Shown here: piece after piece, positions 7,803 through 17,696 of the stretch
How positions within the stretch are numbered: position 1 is the first letter of the stretch
Layout of the letters: each line of letters starts with the position of its first letter
Source: Hyphococcus sp.
GTDB lineage: Bacteria; Pseudomonadota; Alphaproteobacteria; Caulobacterales; Parvularculaceae
NCBI GenBank assembly: GCA_021776375.1
Contig: JAJFGA010000028.1
Span: 1 to 64,000 of the forward strand
DNA length: 64,000 nt
Direction: 5' to 3'
The notes under the pieces: model-generated
What the model saw: the letters and a program-made list of their open reading frames with translations, nothing else
What the model was told of the DNA's origin: nothing
The model's database searches: none
Program-made: the position numbers and the translations under genes

Positions 7803-9410
7803 TTAACTGTTGCTTAAAAGGCACGCCGCGAACCAGCCCTTATCGTCGGTCCAGATGGCCTCCTTGCGCCACGGCGTTTTGGCGAAAAGCGCGTCCAGCC
7901 GCTCGGGCGAATATTTGTAAGAATTCTCCGTATGCAGGGTCTCGCCCGTCGCAAAGGTAAATTTCTGTTCATCAATTGTTATGGCTGTCGGGCGCAGCGC
8001 CCGTAGATGCATTTCAATGCGGCAGTTTTTTTCGCAGTAAAATGCGTAATGCTCGAAATCGCTGATAGTTAATATGGCGTCCAGTTCGCGCTGCATCCGC
8101 ACGAGAAGATTGAGGTTGAACGCGGCCGTGACGCCGTCGCGGTCATTATAGGCGGCCTGAAGGACGGCGGGGTCTTTTTCGAGATCAATCCCGAGCAGGA
8201 ATTTGGCGTCGGGCCCGAGCGTCTGGCTGGCGCGGTTTAAAAACTTAACGGCGGTATCGGGCTGCATATTGCCGAGGGTGGAGCCCGGGAAGAATCCCAG
8301 CCAATGCGCCGGTTGCGGCAAATGCCCGGCCGGGATGGTCACCGGCGCATGAAAATCGGCGCAGACAGCCGCCACGGGGAGTTTATGCCTGTCGGTAAGC
8401 GCGGTTGCGCTCTCGATCAGATAGTCTTTGGAAATATCCATCGCCACATAGGCGGCGGGCTGGTCAAGGCCGTCGAGCAGCCAGGCGATTTTTTCGCTGG
8501 CGCCTGAGCCATATTCAAAAATCGCTGCGCCAGAACCGATCTGGTCTGTGATGTCGGCGGCGTTAGCGTCAAACACCGCTTTTTCCGTGCGCGTCGGATA
8601 ATAGTCATCGAGCGTCGTAATCTGCTGAAACAGTTTCGAGCCACGCTCATCATAGAAATATTTTGGCGAGAGACTTTTTTGCGTCTGCGCTAATCCGGCA
8701 AGCGCATCAGCTTTAAAGTCGCCGAGATCGGGATGCAGGTCGAGAAAAAATGCCAGCGACCCATAAGGCGCGGTTATATCGGTCACGTTGTGAATGTCTC
8801 CAGAAGGTTTGTTGGGTGATGCAAGCGTGTTGTTTCTGATTGCGGTGGAGGAAATGGGATTGTCGGTGTCTGAAAAATAGACCCAGACCGGCGGATCGTT
8901 CCGGGTCAACTGGTTGAGGTTTTCCTCATTGATGCGGAAAGCGTCAAGCGCTTTTGCCGCCTCTCCTGACAGCGCGTTGTCAGTATAGCCGGGACGATTG
9001 AACACCGCCATTGGCGCCAGCTCGGCAATTTTTCGCCAGTGCTTCCAGCGATGAAATTCGGCCAGGCTGTCCGCGCCCATCAGCCAGATAAAATCGATAT
9101 CAGGATTGGTAACCTGCAACCGCTCAAGTGTATCAATCGTATACTGAAGATTGTGTCGACGTTCAAAATCGCTGACGACAATATCGGGATGGTCGGCGAC
9201 GGCGCGCGCCTTTGAAAGCCGTAGCTCATAGGGCGCATATTGGCCCGCATCCTTTAACGGATTGCCGGGCGTTACAAGCCACCACACCGCTTCCAGGCCA
9301 AGCTTTTCCAGCGCGGCCAAAGAAATTAGCCGGTGCCCGGTATGGGCGGGATTGAAGGAGCCGCCGAGAAGCCCGATCCGGCGGCGAGAGAGCTTGTCAG
9401 AGGACATCAC
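7803..9410 (-). CDS. nadD-egtD: Fusion: NadD-EgtD (nicotinate-nucleotide adenylyltransferase / histidine Nalpha-methyltransferase)
   Basis: One continuous 535-codon frame joins two enzymes. Residues 11-195 are NadD (nicotinate mononucleotide + ATP to NaAD): GGSFNPAHTGH at 16-26, LMGADSLAEFHRW and the C-terminal ISSTAIR at 187-192. The usual final NadD segment (LVPxxVxxYI-like) is missing. Residues 212-535 are EgtD, the SAM-dependent enzyme that trimethylates histidine to hercynine for ergothioneine. It shows KYFYDERGSKLFQQIT, YYPTRTE, the SAM motif EYGSGASEK (299-307), N381 in GSTLGN, Y421 in YNDRDGVTAAFN, and E495/S497 in TENSYKYS, the known active-site positions. A GTG at residue 209 (base 8786) with an upstream TGGAG could start a separate EgtD. 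No egtB is in the window. The gene lies between obgE and rsfS, where nadD is expected. Confidence 0.9.
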   Translation of the reverse strand: MMSSDKLSRRRIGLLGGSFNPAHTGHRLISLAALEKLGLEAVWWLVTPGNPLKDAGQYAPYELRLSKARAVADHPDIVVSDFERRHNLQYTIDTLERLQVTNPDIDFIWLMGADSLAEFHRWKHWRKIAELAPMAVFNRPGYTDNALSGEAAKALDAFRINEENLNQLTRNDPPVWVYFSDTDNPISSTAIRNNTLASPNKPSGDIHNVTDITAPYGSLAFFLDLHPDLGDFKADALAGLAQTQKSLSPKYFYDERGSKLFQQITTLDDYYPTRTEKAVFDANAADITDQIGSGAAIFEYGSGASEKIAWLLDGLDQPAAYVAMDISKDYLIESATALTDRHKLPVAAVCADFHAPVTIPAGHLPQPAHWLGFFPGSTLGNMQPDTAVKFLNRASQTLGPDAKFLLGIDLEKDPAVLQAAYNDRDGVTAAFNLNLLVRMQRELDAILTISDFEHYAFYCEKNCRIEMHLRALRPTAITIDEQKFTFATGETLHTENSYKYSPERLDALFAKTPWRKEAIWTDDKGWFAACLLSNS

Positions 9411-9510
9411 GTTTCCGGTGCGACGGCGTTTGCGTGGCCGCTTACATAGACGCCCGGGTGAGAGATTAAAACCGGCGCAAGCGTGAAAAATCGGTTGGGG
9501 GTAAGCCTAT

Positions 9511-10620
<1,110 letters not shown>

Positions 10621-10669
10621 TTACGTATCATTGCCTATGGTGTGCGGCAGTTTTAGCGAAGGAGTGATT

Positions 10670-11776
10670 ATGCCGGATAATGTCGACGTCCTGTTCGAAC
10701 CGTTTGAGATGGGGGCGTTAAGGCTCGCCAACCGCATCGTCATGGCGCCGATGACGCGTTCGTTCTCGCCGGGCAATGTTCCGGGCGAGGATGTCGCCGC
10801 CTATTACCGCCGTCGTGCAGAGGGCGGGGTCGGTCTGATCCTCACCGAAGGCGTCTCGACCAACACGACAACGGCCTCAGGCACGCCGAATGTACCCAAT
10901 ATTGTCACCGATGATGCCAAGGCCGGCTGGGCGAGGGTGGTTTCCGGCGTCAAGGCCGCTGGCGGCGTCATTGGCGTTCAGCTGTGGCATGAGGGGGCGT
11001 TTCGCAATCCGGCAAAGACGGCGCATCCCGACACTCCTTCCTGGTCGGCGTCGGGCGTGAAGGTTCCTGGCAAACAGGTTAGCGCGCCGATGAGCGACGT
11101 TGAGATCGAGATCGCAATCACCGAATTTGTTGACGGCGCTGTGGCGGCAAAGGAGATCGGCTTTGATTGCGTGGAGTTTCACGGCGCTCATAGTTATCTG
11201 ATTGACAGTTTCTTTTGGGAAGAGACTAATCTGCGTACCGACAAATGGGGCGGCCCGGATTGGTCTGGCCGCACCGCCTTTGCTGCAGAAATTATCCGCC
11301 GCACCCGGGAACGCGTGGGTGCGGATTTTCCGTTGCTGATCCGGCTGTCGCAGTGGAAGCAACAGGATTTCTCTGCACGGCCGGCAAAATCTCCTGATGA
11401 ATTAGCGCAATGGCTGGCGCCGCTGGTCGATGCCGGGATTGATATTTTCCACTGCTCGCAGCGGCGTTTCTGGGAACCGGAGTTTGAAAACTCCGATCTC
11501 AACTTCGCTGGCTGGACCCAAAAGCTCAGCGGTAAGCCGGCAATTTCTGTCGGCTCGGTCGGGCTCAGTGGCGAATTTACCGCTACCTATGCGGGCGAAG
11601 TCTCGCAGCCCGCCAGCCTTGATGAGCTTATCCGGCGCATGGAAGCGCGGGAGTTTGATCTTATCGCGGTCGGCCGGGCGCTGTTGCAGGACCCTGACTG
11701 GGTGACAAAAATCCGTGACGGGCGAAACGACGAACTGGCGGCATTTTCAAAAGACGCGCTGGCGACGCTTTACTGA
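10670..11776 (+). CDS. NADH:flavin oxidoreductase, old yellow enzyme family
   Basis: This is an FMN-dependent TIM-barrel enzyme that reduces activated C=C bonds. The ATG at 10670 has an AAGGAG ribosome site 6 bp upstream, giving 368 aa; the track start is too early. It shows LFEPFEMGALRLANRIVMAPMTRSFS, GVGLILTEGV, CVEFHGAHSYLIDSFFWEETNLRTDKWGG and the phosphate-binding end (LIAVGRALLQDPDWV). The H-x-x-Y/N-type substrate residues fall in the HGAHSYLID region. It is divergent from obgE and followed 28 bp later by a GST. The two may serve electrophile detoxification, which is inference. Confidence 0.92.
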   Translation: MPDNVDVLFEPFEMGALRLANRIVMAPMTRSFSPGNVPGEDVAAYYRRRAEGGVGLILTEGVSTNTTTASGTPNVPNIVTDDAKAGWARVVSGVKAAGGVIGVQLWHEGAFRNPAKTAHPDTPSWSASGVKVPGKQVSAPMSDVEIEIAITEFVDGAVAAKEIGFDCVEFHGAHSYLIDSFFWEETNLRTDKWGGPDWSGRTAFAAEIIRRTRERVGADFPLLIRLSQWKQQDFSARPAKSPDELAQWLAPLVDAGIDIFHCSQRRFWEPEFENSDLNFAGWTQKLSGKPAISVGSVGLSGEFTATYAGEVSQPASLDELIRRMEAREFDLIAVGRALLQDPDWVTKIRDGRNDELAAFSKDALATLY

Positions 11777-11804
11777 AATAACTTGTTCTGATCTGGAGAA
11801 TAAA

Positions 11805-12470
11805 ATGATTACGGTTCACCATCTTGAAAATTCACGGTCCCAGCGCGTCCTCTGGCTGCTTGAGGAATTGGGCGCCGACTATGAAATCAAACACTACAAA
11901 CGCGACAAGAAAACCAGCCTCGCACCGGCCGCGTTAAAAAAAGTGCATCCGCTCGGTAAATCGCCAGTCGTGGAACAGAACGGGCAGGTGATCGCCGAGA
12001 CTGGTGCGATTATGGAGTATCTTGTCGAGCAGCATGACGGCGCCTTGGCGCCGGCGTCGGGTGCGCCAAACTATCAACGCTACAAATACTGGATGCATGC
12101 GGCAGAAGGCTCGTTCGCGGCAATCATGGTGACGGCTTTGTTGCTCACCCGCATGGAAACCGCGCCGATGCCGTTTTTTGCCAAACCCATAGCGCGCAAA
12201 CTGACGAAGGGCGTGCGCGACGCCTATCTCGACCACACCATGAAAGGGCTGTTTGATTATGCCGAGGCGACGCTTGGACAATCCGAATGGCTGGCGGGCG
12301 ATGCGTTTTCCGCTGCTGATATCATTATGAGTTTTCCGCTCGAGGGCTTTGCGGCGCGCGGCAATATCGCGCTTTACAAAAATATTTCTGCTTTTTTGGG
12401 CCGTATTCATGCCCGTCCCGCCTATCAGCGAGCGGTGGAAAAGGGCGGCCCTTATGGGCTCATCCGGTAA
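11805..12470 (+). CDS. Glutathione S-transferase family protein
   Basis: The 221-residue protein has an N-terminal thioredoxin-like domain (residues 1-80: ITVHHLENSRSQRVLWLLEELGADYEIKHY, HPLGKSPVV, and the glutathione-binding ETGAIMEYLVEQ). A helical C-terminal domain contains WLAGDAFSAADIIMSFPLE, the usual D-x-S-x-A-D capping motif. The ATG at 11805 has a GGAG site (11795-11798). It probably conjugates glutathione to electrophiles; the substrate is unknown. It follows the old yellow enzyme gene closely and may be co-transcribed with it. Confidence 0.92.
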   Translation: MITVHHLENSRSQRVLWLLEELGADYEIKHYKRDKKTSLAPAALKKVHPLGKSPVVEQNGQVIAETGAIMEYLVEQHDGALAPASGAPNYQRYKYWMHAAEGSFAAIMVTALLLTRMETAPMPFFAKPIARKLTKGVRDAYLDHTMKGLFDYAEATLGQSEWLAGDAFSAADIIMSFPLEGFAARGNIALYKNISAFLGRIHARPAYQRAVEKGGPYGLIR

Positions 12471-12590
12471 CAATGTCGTGTGGCTGCGCCACGCCGGCGC
12501 CATTTTCCGGGCTTTCTTTCGCCTCCGGTGGGGCTTAGCTAAGAGGCCAATAGGGCCAGTCCAGGCGGCCTGATAAATGAGGAATAAGCG

Positions 12591-13370
12591 ATGAGCATCG
12601 CAATGTTTTCGGCGATATCACTGATTTGCATCGACGCGGCGGCGGCGCGGCCGTTGCCGGCGAGCGCGGCGGTCACGCCAATTGTAGTTGCGGTTCAGGC
12701 CGCGGCAGACCCGCAACTCACCACGCCGTCGGCAGGTGAGATTGACCGCGTTATTTTGGCGCCGGCCAGCGAACCGGCTCCGGCCGCAGCGGTCGAGGAG
12801 AACGACGTCGGCCCGCTCGTCTTTGAAGGCGAAAGCGACGATGCGGTGGTGCAGCGTTTTGTCGATTACCTTGAGCAAACCACCACCTTGACGGGCGATT
12901 TCACCCAGATTGCCCCGTCCGGCGCGATCTCGACTGGTCAATTATATCTGCGCCGGCCGGGATTCTTACGGTTTGAATATGATCCGCCGGACCCACTCCT
13001 GATCGTCGCCAATGGCGGCATGGTTTATGTCTATGACGATGCCCTGGAGACGACCGATTCCTATCCCTTAGGTAAAACCCCGCTCAAATTTCTGCTGAGC
13101 CGGAAGCTCAATTTCGATGAAACCACAGTGGTTGACGTTGACCGCGGCGTTAACAATGTCGCGATCACGCTGGCCTCCAAAAAAGACGACACAGAGGGCG
13201 AGTTGACGGTTATCGTCAAAGCACCGGAAATGACGCTGGTCCGCTGGATTGTCCGCGATTTACAAAACGGCATAACCGTCGTCACGATTGATAATGTGAT
13301 CGCAGGCGAGCGTCTCGCCAACCGGCTCTTCCGGCCTCCGGATGCGGGCGGAGCATTCCTTAAAAATTAG
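12591..13370 (+). CDS. lolA: LolA-like outer-membrane lipoprotein carrier
   Basis: LolA carries lipoproteins across the periplasm. The 259-residue protein begins with a short hydrophobic segment that may be a signal peptide (MSIAMFSAISLICIDAAAA). An unusually long Ala/Pro-rich spacer runs to about residue 75. The LolA domain follows: FVDYLEQTTTLTGDFTQIAPSGAISTGQLYLRRPGFLRFEYDPPDPLLIVANGGMVYVYD and the closing GITVVTIDNVIAG. The extended N-terminus is longer than in canonical LolA. No LolB gene is nearby. Confidence 0.88.
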   Translation: MSIAMFSAISLICIDAAAARPLPASAAVTPIVVAVQAAADPQLTTPSAGEIDRVILAPASEPAPAAAVEENDVGPLVFEGESDDAVVQRFVDYLEQTTTLTGDFTQIAPSGAISTGQLYLRRPGFLRFEYDPPDPLLIVANGGMVYVYDDALETTDSYPLGKTPLKFLLSRKLNFDETTVVDVDRGVNNVAITLASKKDDTEGELTVIVKAPEMTLVRWIVRDLQNGITVVTIDNVIAGERLANRLFRPPDAGGAFLKN

Positions 13371-13479
13371 CAATGCTACAAATATCGCAGCAATTTGCTG
13401 CTTTTGTTACAGGGTCACAATCAAGCTTTTTTTTAGTTTGCCTATTGAAAACCTTATCAGTGATGCGTTAATGTAACAG

Positions 13480-13632
13480 TACGCGAAGGGTGTTCTATCA
13501 GGCCAGCGTTGCCCCCCCGCTTGCAGGCCTGAAAGCCAGTCGCGTCGCCGGAATATCCCCTCCCGGCGTAGGCGCAACAGCGCAGCTTGGCGTCCGATCT
13601 TTCTTCAGGGTCGGACGCCTTTTTCTTTTGGG
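13480..13632 (+). ncRNA. Candidate structured small RNA with C-rich loops
   Basis: The 302-bp gap after lolA holds no ORF I would believe but is highly structured. A promoter-like pair, TTGAAA (13445-13450), 17 bp, then TTAATG, would start RNA near 13480. Two hairpins follow: CAGGCC (13499-13504) with GGCCTG (13528-13533), and CGCCGG with CCGGCG. Their loops carry a run of seven C and CCCCTCCC. A strong rho-independent terminator then ends the RNA at about 13630. C-rich loops that can bind Shine-Dalgarno sequences are known from alphaproteobacterial trans-acting sRNAs. The assignment is inference and no family is recognised. Confidence 0.4.
13589..13630 (+). terminator. Rho-independent terminator
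   Basis: A 9-bp perfect stem, GGCGTCCGA (13589-13597) / TCGGACGCC (13611-13619), is followed by TTTTTCTTTT. It ends either a long lolA 3' UTR or, more likely, the candidate sRNA. It stands 43 bp before the next start codon. Confidence 0.85.
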
Positions 13633-13672
13633 TGGGCTATGACCCAGGCCAAGCAGCGGAGAACGTGTCGCC

Positions 13673-14269
13673 ATGGACGAAAATGAGCTGGAAGAGCTGG
13701 AGCGTGAGCTGCCTAGCCTGACCGTCCTGACGCGGTTTGCCCGTACGCTGGACCGGATTCCGTGGTTTGCTAACCTCGGTGAACCGCTGACGCCCGGCGC
13801 GCGCGCCGCTGCTGAGGAATATGTCGCTCGGCTGGGGTTTCCCGACGCAGAAGTCGCCATCTTAATCGACTGGGACGATGCAGCGGCGGCGACCGAAAGC
13901 CTCGACTGGCAGAGCCCCGCCTGGGAGGCCGAAGAGATGCAACGCGCCGACCTCACCGGGCGCGCGCTTGAGTGTTTATCGCAAGAGGCGCTGCATATCG
14001 GCATGACGCTGATTGCCGATAAAATCACCGAGCCGGCGCTGGAAGGCATGGAACAGGCGGCGGTGATTTTTGATATTGTCGAGGAGGGCCCGCGCAACAT
14101 CGCGGTCGGTGCGGCGGTTCAGGCGGCTAATGGCGCCGCGCTCGCGCTTCTCGCGGCGACCAATCCCGACTTCGATATTGAAGCGCATCCGTTCGCCGCA
14201 AAATTTCGTCTGTTTGAGTTCGGGCGCTGGCCTGTGGGCGTCACCGGGCTTTCGTTCAACCTGTTTTAA
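13673..14269 (+). CDS. Conserved-looking hypothetical protein, unrecognised
   Basis: The 198-residue acidic soluble protein has no signal peptide or membrane segment. I do not recognise the family. It begins MDENELEELERELPSLTVLTRFARTLDRIPWFANLGEPLT and has hydrophobic alpha/beta-like patches such as AEVAILIDWDDAAAA and GAAVQAANGAALALLAATN. Codon use matches its neighbours, and the frame is intact over its whole length, so it is probably a real gene. It starts 43 bp after a terminator and ends in a 14-bp convergent overlap with the TauE-like permease gene. Confidence 0.75.
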   Translation: MDENELEELERELPSLTVLTRFARTLDRIPWFANLGEPLTPGARAAAEEYVARLGFPDAEVAILIDWDDAAAATESLDWQSPAWEAEEMQRADLTGRALECLSQEALHIGMTLIADKITEPALEGMEQAAVIFDIVEEGPRNIAVGAAVQAANGAALALLAATNPDFDIEAHPFAAKFRLFEFGRWPVGVTGLSFNLF

Positions 14270-15023
14270 AATCAAGCCCAGCCGCGACCAGCAAATAGAC
14301 AGCGATCAGTGTCAGGATCATTTTAAAACCTCGGTCAAAGTGGGCTTCCGGCATCCGTCTTAGATAATGCGTGCCGATCACCGTGCCGGCAAAGCCCGAC
14401 AGAAGGATTGCAGCAATCAGCGCCGCCCATTGGCCAAAGGCAAAGCCGAGCGCGCCGAATACGATAATTTTGATACCGTGCTGGGCGACCATGCAGGCGG
14501 CATGGGTGGCGACGCGGCCGAGCCGGTCCAGCCTGGTCGCCGACAGCATGGTTGCGGCAATCGGGCCGGTGGCCCCAAAAAACATGGTGAGAAATGCGCC
14601 GACCGCGCCGGTTGCGAAAAAGGTTTTCACGCCGGGCGAGAAGCTTTTTGGGCGCGGCCCCCAGACAGTGTAAAGGATGAAGGCGGCAACGCCTGCGCGC
14701 AGCGCCCAGACCGGCATTTCCACAGCAAGCCGACCGCCAAGCCCAGCGCCTAGAAGCCCGCCAGCGGTAAACCATAAAACAATAGGCCACACCACGTCGC
14801 GGCGTTGTAGGTAGAAGCGTCCAGCGTTTGAGCCGAGCTGAGCAGCGCCGTGCACCGGCACCACGGCAGTGGCGGGAAAAATCGCGCTCATCACCGCAAG
14901 CAGCGCAAGCCCGCCGCCAAGACCGAAAGCAGCCGTAAGGGCGGCAGTAAAAAACGCCGCAACGATTGCGCCAAGCGCCGCCCATAGGGGCAATCCTTCG
15001 GGCAAGAGGGTGATGAGATCCAT
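14256..15023 (-). CDS. Sulfite exporter TauE/SafE family permease
   Basis: A 255-residue polytopic membrane protein with about eight hydrophobic segments. The start MDLITLLPEGLPLWAALGAIVAAFFTAALTAAFGLGGG places the family's glycine-rich first-repeat motif after TM1. AVVPVHGAAQLGSNAGRF is also characteristic. The second half repeats the fold (FFGATGPIAATML, VATHAACMVAQHGIKIIVFG). The family exports sulfite, sulfoacetate or other organic anions, but the substrate here is unknown. The ATG at 15023 is preferred to the longer track start because homology begins there. Confidence 0.9.
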   Translation of the reverse strand: MDLITLLPEGLPLWAALGAIVAAFFTAALTAAFGLGGGLALLAVMSAIFPATAVVPVHGAAQLGSNAGRFYLQRRDVVWPIVLWFTAGGLLGAGLGGRLAVEMPVWALRAGVAAFILYTVWGPRPKSFSPGVKTFFATGAVGAFLTMFFGATGPIAATMLSATRLDRLGRVATHAACMVAQHGIKIIVFGALGFAFGQWAALIAAILLSGFAGTVIGTHYLRRMPEAHFDRGFKMILTLIAVYLLVAAGLDFKTG

Positions 15024-15145
15024 GCAACGCTTGATATAGGCGGTTGGCCGCCACGGCAAATAAGCTGGCTTGACGACCTTGCATTCGGCGCATAGCCATA
15101 GAGCCTCGCTCCGCCGCCACGGTTCGCCCTCAACCAGAGTTCTCC

Positions 15146-15949
15146 ATGAAAATCACCACCTGGAACATTAATTCCGTCCGCCTACGTATTGATCTTGTGA
15201 CACAGTTTTTAAAACAACAGGCGCCGGATGTGTTGTGTCTGCAGGAAATCAAATGCGTTGAAGACGCCTTCCCGTCCAAGGCGTTTCGCGATGCCGGTTA
15301 TGAACATATCGCCGTTTCCGGTCAGAAGGGATATCATGGCGTCGCGATTGCCTCGCGCCTGCCGCTCAAGAAAATTGAAAAGCGTGAGTTTTGCGGCAAG
15401 GAAGACGCCCGCCATATTGCCGCCAGCCTGCCGGGCGGCGTGCGCATCCATAATTTCTATGTCCCGGCCGGCGGTGATGTCCCTGACCCGAAGAAGAACG
15501 ACAAATTCGCCCATAAGCTCGATTTTATGGATGAAATGCGGGGCTGGTTTTCAGAATTGGGCCCGCGTTCAAAGTCTATTCTGGTCGGTGATTTGAATGT
15601 TGCGCCAACCGAAAACGATGTCTGGTCGCACAAGCAATTGTTGAAAATCGTCTCGCACACGCCGGTCGAGGTCGAGCTGTTGAACGCTGTCATCGCCTCA
15701 CATGGCTGGCTTGATGTCGCGCGCGCACTCGTTCCTGAGCCGGAAAAACTCTACACTTGGTGGTCCTACCGGGCGAAAGATTGGCGCCAATCCAATCGCG
15801 GTCGTCGCCTTGACCATATCTGGGTGAGCCCGACGCTCAAAAAACCAGCGCTCGATGGCGGACGTAAAGCCTATCAAATCCATGATGACGCACGCGGATG
15901 GGAGCGGCCTTCCGATCATGCGCCCGTGTCACTGACGCTAGATATATAG
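15146..15949 (+). CDS. xthA: Exodeoxyribonuclease III
   Basis: This is an AP endonuclease and 3'-5' exonuclease of base-excision repair. The 267-residue protein shows MKITTWNINSVRLRI, LCLQEIKC (metal-binding Glu), HNFYVPAGGD, VGDLNVAP (Asp and Asn), RRLDHIWVSP and the final SDHAPVSLTLDI (catalytic His). It is full length with all catalytic motifs. Its 3' end overlaps the convergent PLP-enzyme gene by 12 bp. Confidence 0.96.
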   Translation: MKITTWNINSVRLRIDLVTQFLKQQAPDVLCLQEIKCVEDAFPSKAFRDAGYEHIAVSGQKGYHGVAIASRLPLKKIEKREFCGKEDARHIAASLPGGVRIHNFYVPAGGDVPDPKKNDKFAHKLDFMDEMRGWFSELGPRSKSILVGDLNVAPTENDVWSHKQLLKIVSHTPVEVELLNAVIASHGWLDVARALVPEPEKLYTWWSYRAKDWRQSNRGRRLDHIWVSPTLKKPALDGGRKAYQIHDDARGWERPSDHAPVSLTLDI

Positions 15950-17053
15950 ATGCGGCGCAAGCGCCGTCATTAGTGCGTCAATATCGCTTTCATCATTATA
16001 AAGATGAACTGAAAGCCGAACCACGCCCTGCCTTGTGTCGTGAATGACGCCGGCATCCGCCAGGTCCGCCGCAGCCGCATCATAATCACGCACGTTGATC
16101 AGAACGCCAGAGCCGCGTGCGCCCTCGGTCATCATCGATTGCACTGCGCTGTCCGGCAGGCCGTCAAACAGCCGCGACAATAGCGCCTGATTATGCGCGT
16201 AGATTGCATCAACGCCGTGTGCGCCGATAATCTCAAAGCCAGCCAGCGCGCCAGCGGCAGGCGCGATCGAGGGCGTGCCGCCAGTATAGCGGGCTGCGCC
16301 TTTGGCATATTCAAAATGGCGGATATCCAATTCGAACGGGTCTTCATGGGAAAACCATCCGACATCCATCGGCGCGCATTGTGCAGCGGTGTCGTCTCGC
16401 ACCCATAAGAATGCAGCGCCTGGCCCGCCGCAGAGATATTTTAGCGACGTACCGACGGCAAAATCAGGAGCCCATTCATTCAGTCGCACCGGCACGGCGC
16501 CGGCCGCCTGGGCGACGTCGAGGAGCGAGAAAACGCCCGCCTCGCGGGCGCGGCGGGCGATTTCCCCAGCCGGCGCCATGACGCTGGAGTTGGAATAGAC
16601 CCGTGTGGCCGCCACCAGCTGAACATCGTCTTCGAATGCCGGCGCCCATGCATCCGGGTCGGCAAGGCGCATCCCGCCGGGCAGGAACACCAGCTCATAG
16701 CCAATCCGCTGCGCCTGGGCGAGGGCGAAGCCGACGGTCGGAAAATCATCTTCACTGAGAACAATTTTCGTTCGTCCCGTTCGTTCGGGAAGCGAGAACA
16801 GGATTTTAGAAATCCCACTCGTGACATTACTCTGTAGGCAGATGTCGTGCGCTTCGGCGCCAATCAGTGGCGCGAGGCCAGCGCGCGCAAGCGCCAGGGT
16901 TTCAAACCAGGCATCCCAGACGCCGGCGCCCTCGCGCCGCCATGGGCTTGCAAAGCTCCGCGCCATCGCCGCATCCATGGTTTTTGGCTGCGCGCCGACA
17001 GAATGCGACAGGAAATAATGCTTGCCCGGCAAGTGAAATTTATCGCGGTCCAT
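15938..17053 (-). CDS. PLP-dependent aminotransferase class V fold, kynureninase-like
   Basis: A 371-residue fold-type I PLP enzyme. The Schiff-base lysine is in SLKYLCGGPG (K205), which closely resembles the kynureninase motif YKYLNGGPG. The pyridine-binding Asp lies in LLDVAQAAGAVP (D179). LQSNVTSGISKIL is the phosphate-binding region. The N-terminus, KHYFLSHSVGAQPKTMDAAM, fits kynureninase-type enzymes. No other tryptophan-catabolism gene is adjacent, so hydrolysis of kynurenine is possible but not shown. It starts 3 bp after the Usp gene stop and is probably co-transcribed with it. Confidence 0.8.
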   Translation of the reverse strand: MDRDKFHLPGKHYFLSHSVGAQPKTMDAAMARSFASPWRREGAGVWDAWFETLALARAGLAPLIGAEAHDICLQSNVTSGISKILFSLPERTGRTKIVLSEDDFPTVGFALAQAQRIGYELVFLPGGMRLADPDAWAPAFEDDVQLVAATRVYSNSSVMAPAGEIARRAREAGVFSLLDVAQAAGAVPVRLNEWAPDFAVGTSLKYLCGGPGAAFLWVRDDTAAQCAPMDVGWFSHEDPFELDIRHFEYAKGAARYTGGTPSIAPAAGALAGFEIIGAHGVDAIYAHNQALLSRLFDGLPDSAVQSMMTEGARGSGVLINVRDYDAAAADLADAGVIHDTRQGVVRLSVHLYNDESDIDALMTALAPHLYI

Positions 17054-17056
17054 GGG

Positions 17057-17557
17057 TTACCCGGAAAGTTTGCGTAATTCGTCGCGCGTCACCGCCCCTG
17101 GCACCACCACCACCGGTATCGGTCGCACGCCAAGATAGGCAGGGTTTTGCGCCAGCGCCGAGACCAGAGGGCCGGGGCCGCTAGTCTCGGTGGAGGCGCC
17201 GAGAAATAAGAATGCGATCTGTGGGTCTTCTTCAATCAACTTGCCGATTTCCTCAACGACGACGCCTTCGCGGATGATCTCTTCCGGGGCCTCGCCGGTT
17301 TGGGCTTTCACTTCGGCGGCAAATTCATGCAGCAACGCTTCGGCATTTTCATACGCTTCAGCGCGCATCGTCTCCGCGACCGTCGCCCAATGGCCAAATT
17401 CCGGCGGTTCGACCACATGCAACAGGGTCACGCGGGCGGTGGAGCGTTTGGCGCGGCGTCCGGAGAAAAATGCCGCCAGCCGTGCTTCGGGACAATCGGA
17501 GGCAATCACCAGAAATTTGATCCGGTCGTCGGCGCTGTTTTTTTCGGTCTCGCTCAT
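17057..17557 (-). CDS. Universal stress protein (UspA family)
   Basis: A 166-residue single Usp domain, taken from the ATG at 17557 (MSETEKNSADDRIKFLVIASDCPEA) rather than the track start 15 bp earlier. VTLLHVVEPPEFGHWATV, EVKAQTGEAPEEIIREG and LFLGASTETSGPGPLVSAL have the spacing of the Usp nucleotide-binding region. The classic G-x2-G-x9-G-S/T is only partly kept, so ATP binding is uncertain. It is promoter-proximal to the kynureninase-like gene. Confidence 0.88.
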   Translation of the reverse strand: MSETEKNSADDRIKFLVIASDCPEARLAAFFSGRRAKRSTARVTLLHVVEPPEFGHWATVAETMRAEAYENAEALLHEFAAEVKAQTGEAPEEIIREGVVVEEIGKLIEEDPQIAFLFLGASTETSGPGPLVSALAQNPAYLGVRPIPVVVVPGAVTRDELRKLSG

Positions 17558-17631
17558 GGCGGTACAATGCAATGAAACGCCGGCTCGCGTCTACTTGGCC
17601 AGGAAGGCCTTGGGCGCGGCGGAAAATGCGG

Positions 17632-17669
17632 GGAAAAGAAAACGCCGCCGGCGCTGGGCCGGCGGCGTT
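17632..17669 (-). terminator. Rho-independent terminator of the marR-type gene
   Basis: A 12-bp perfect stem, AACGCCGCCGGC (17641-17652) / GCCGGCGGCGTT (17658-17669), has a 5-nt loop. On the minus strand it is followed by TTCTTTTC. It stands 28 bp after the MarR stop codon and insulates it from the Usp gene. Confidence 0.88.
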
Positions 17670-17696
17670 AAGAATTAAACGTTTAGCTTAACTATC

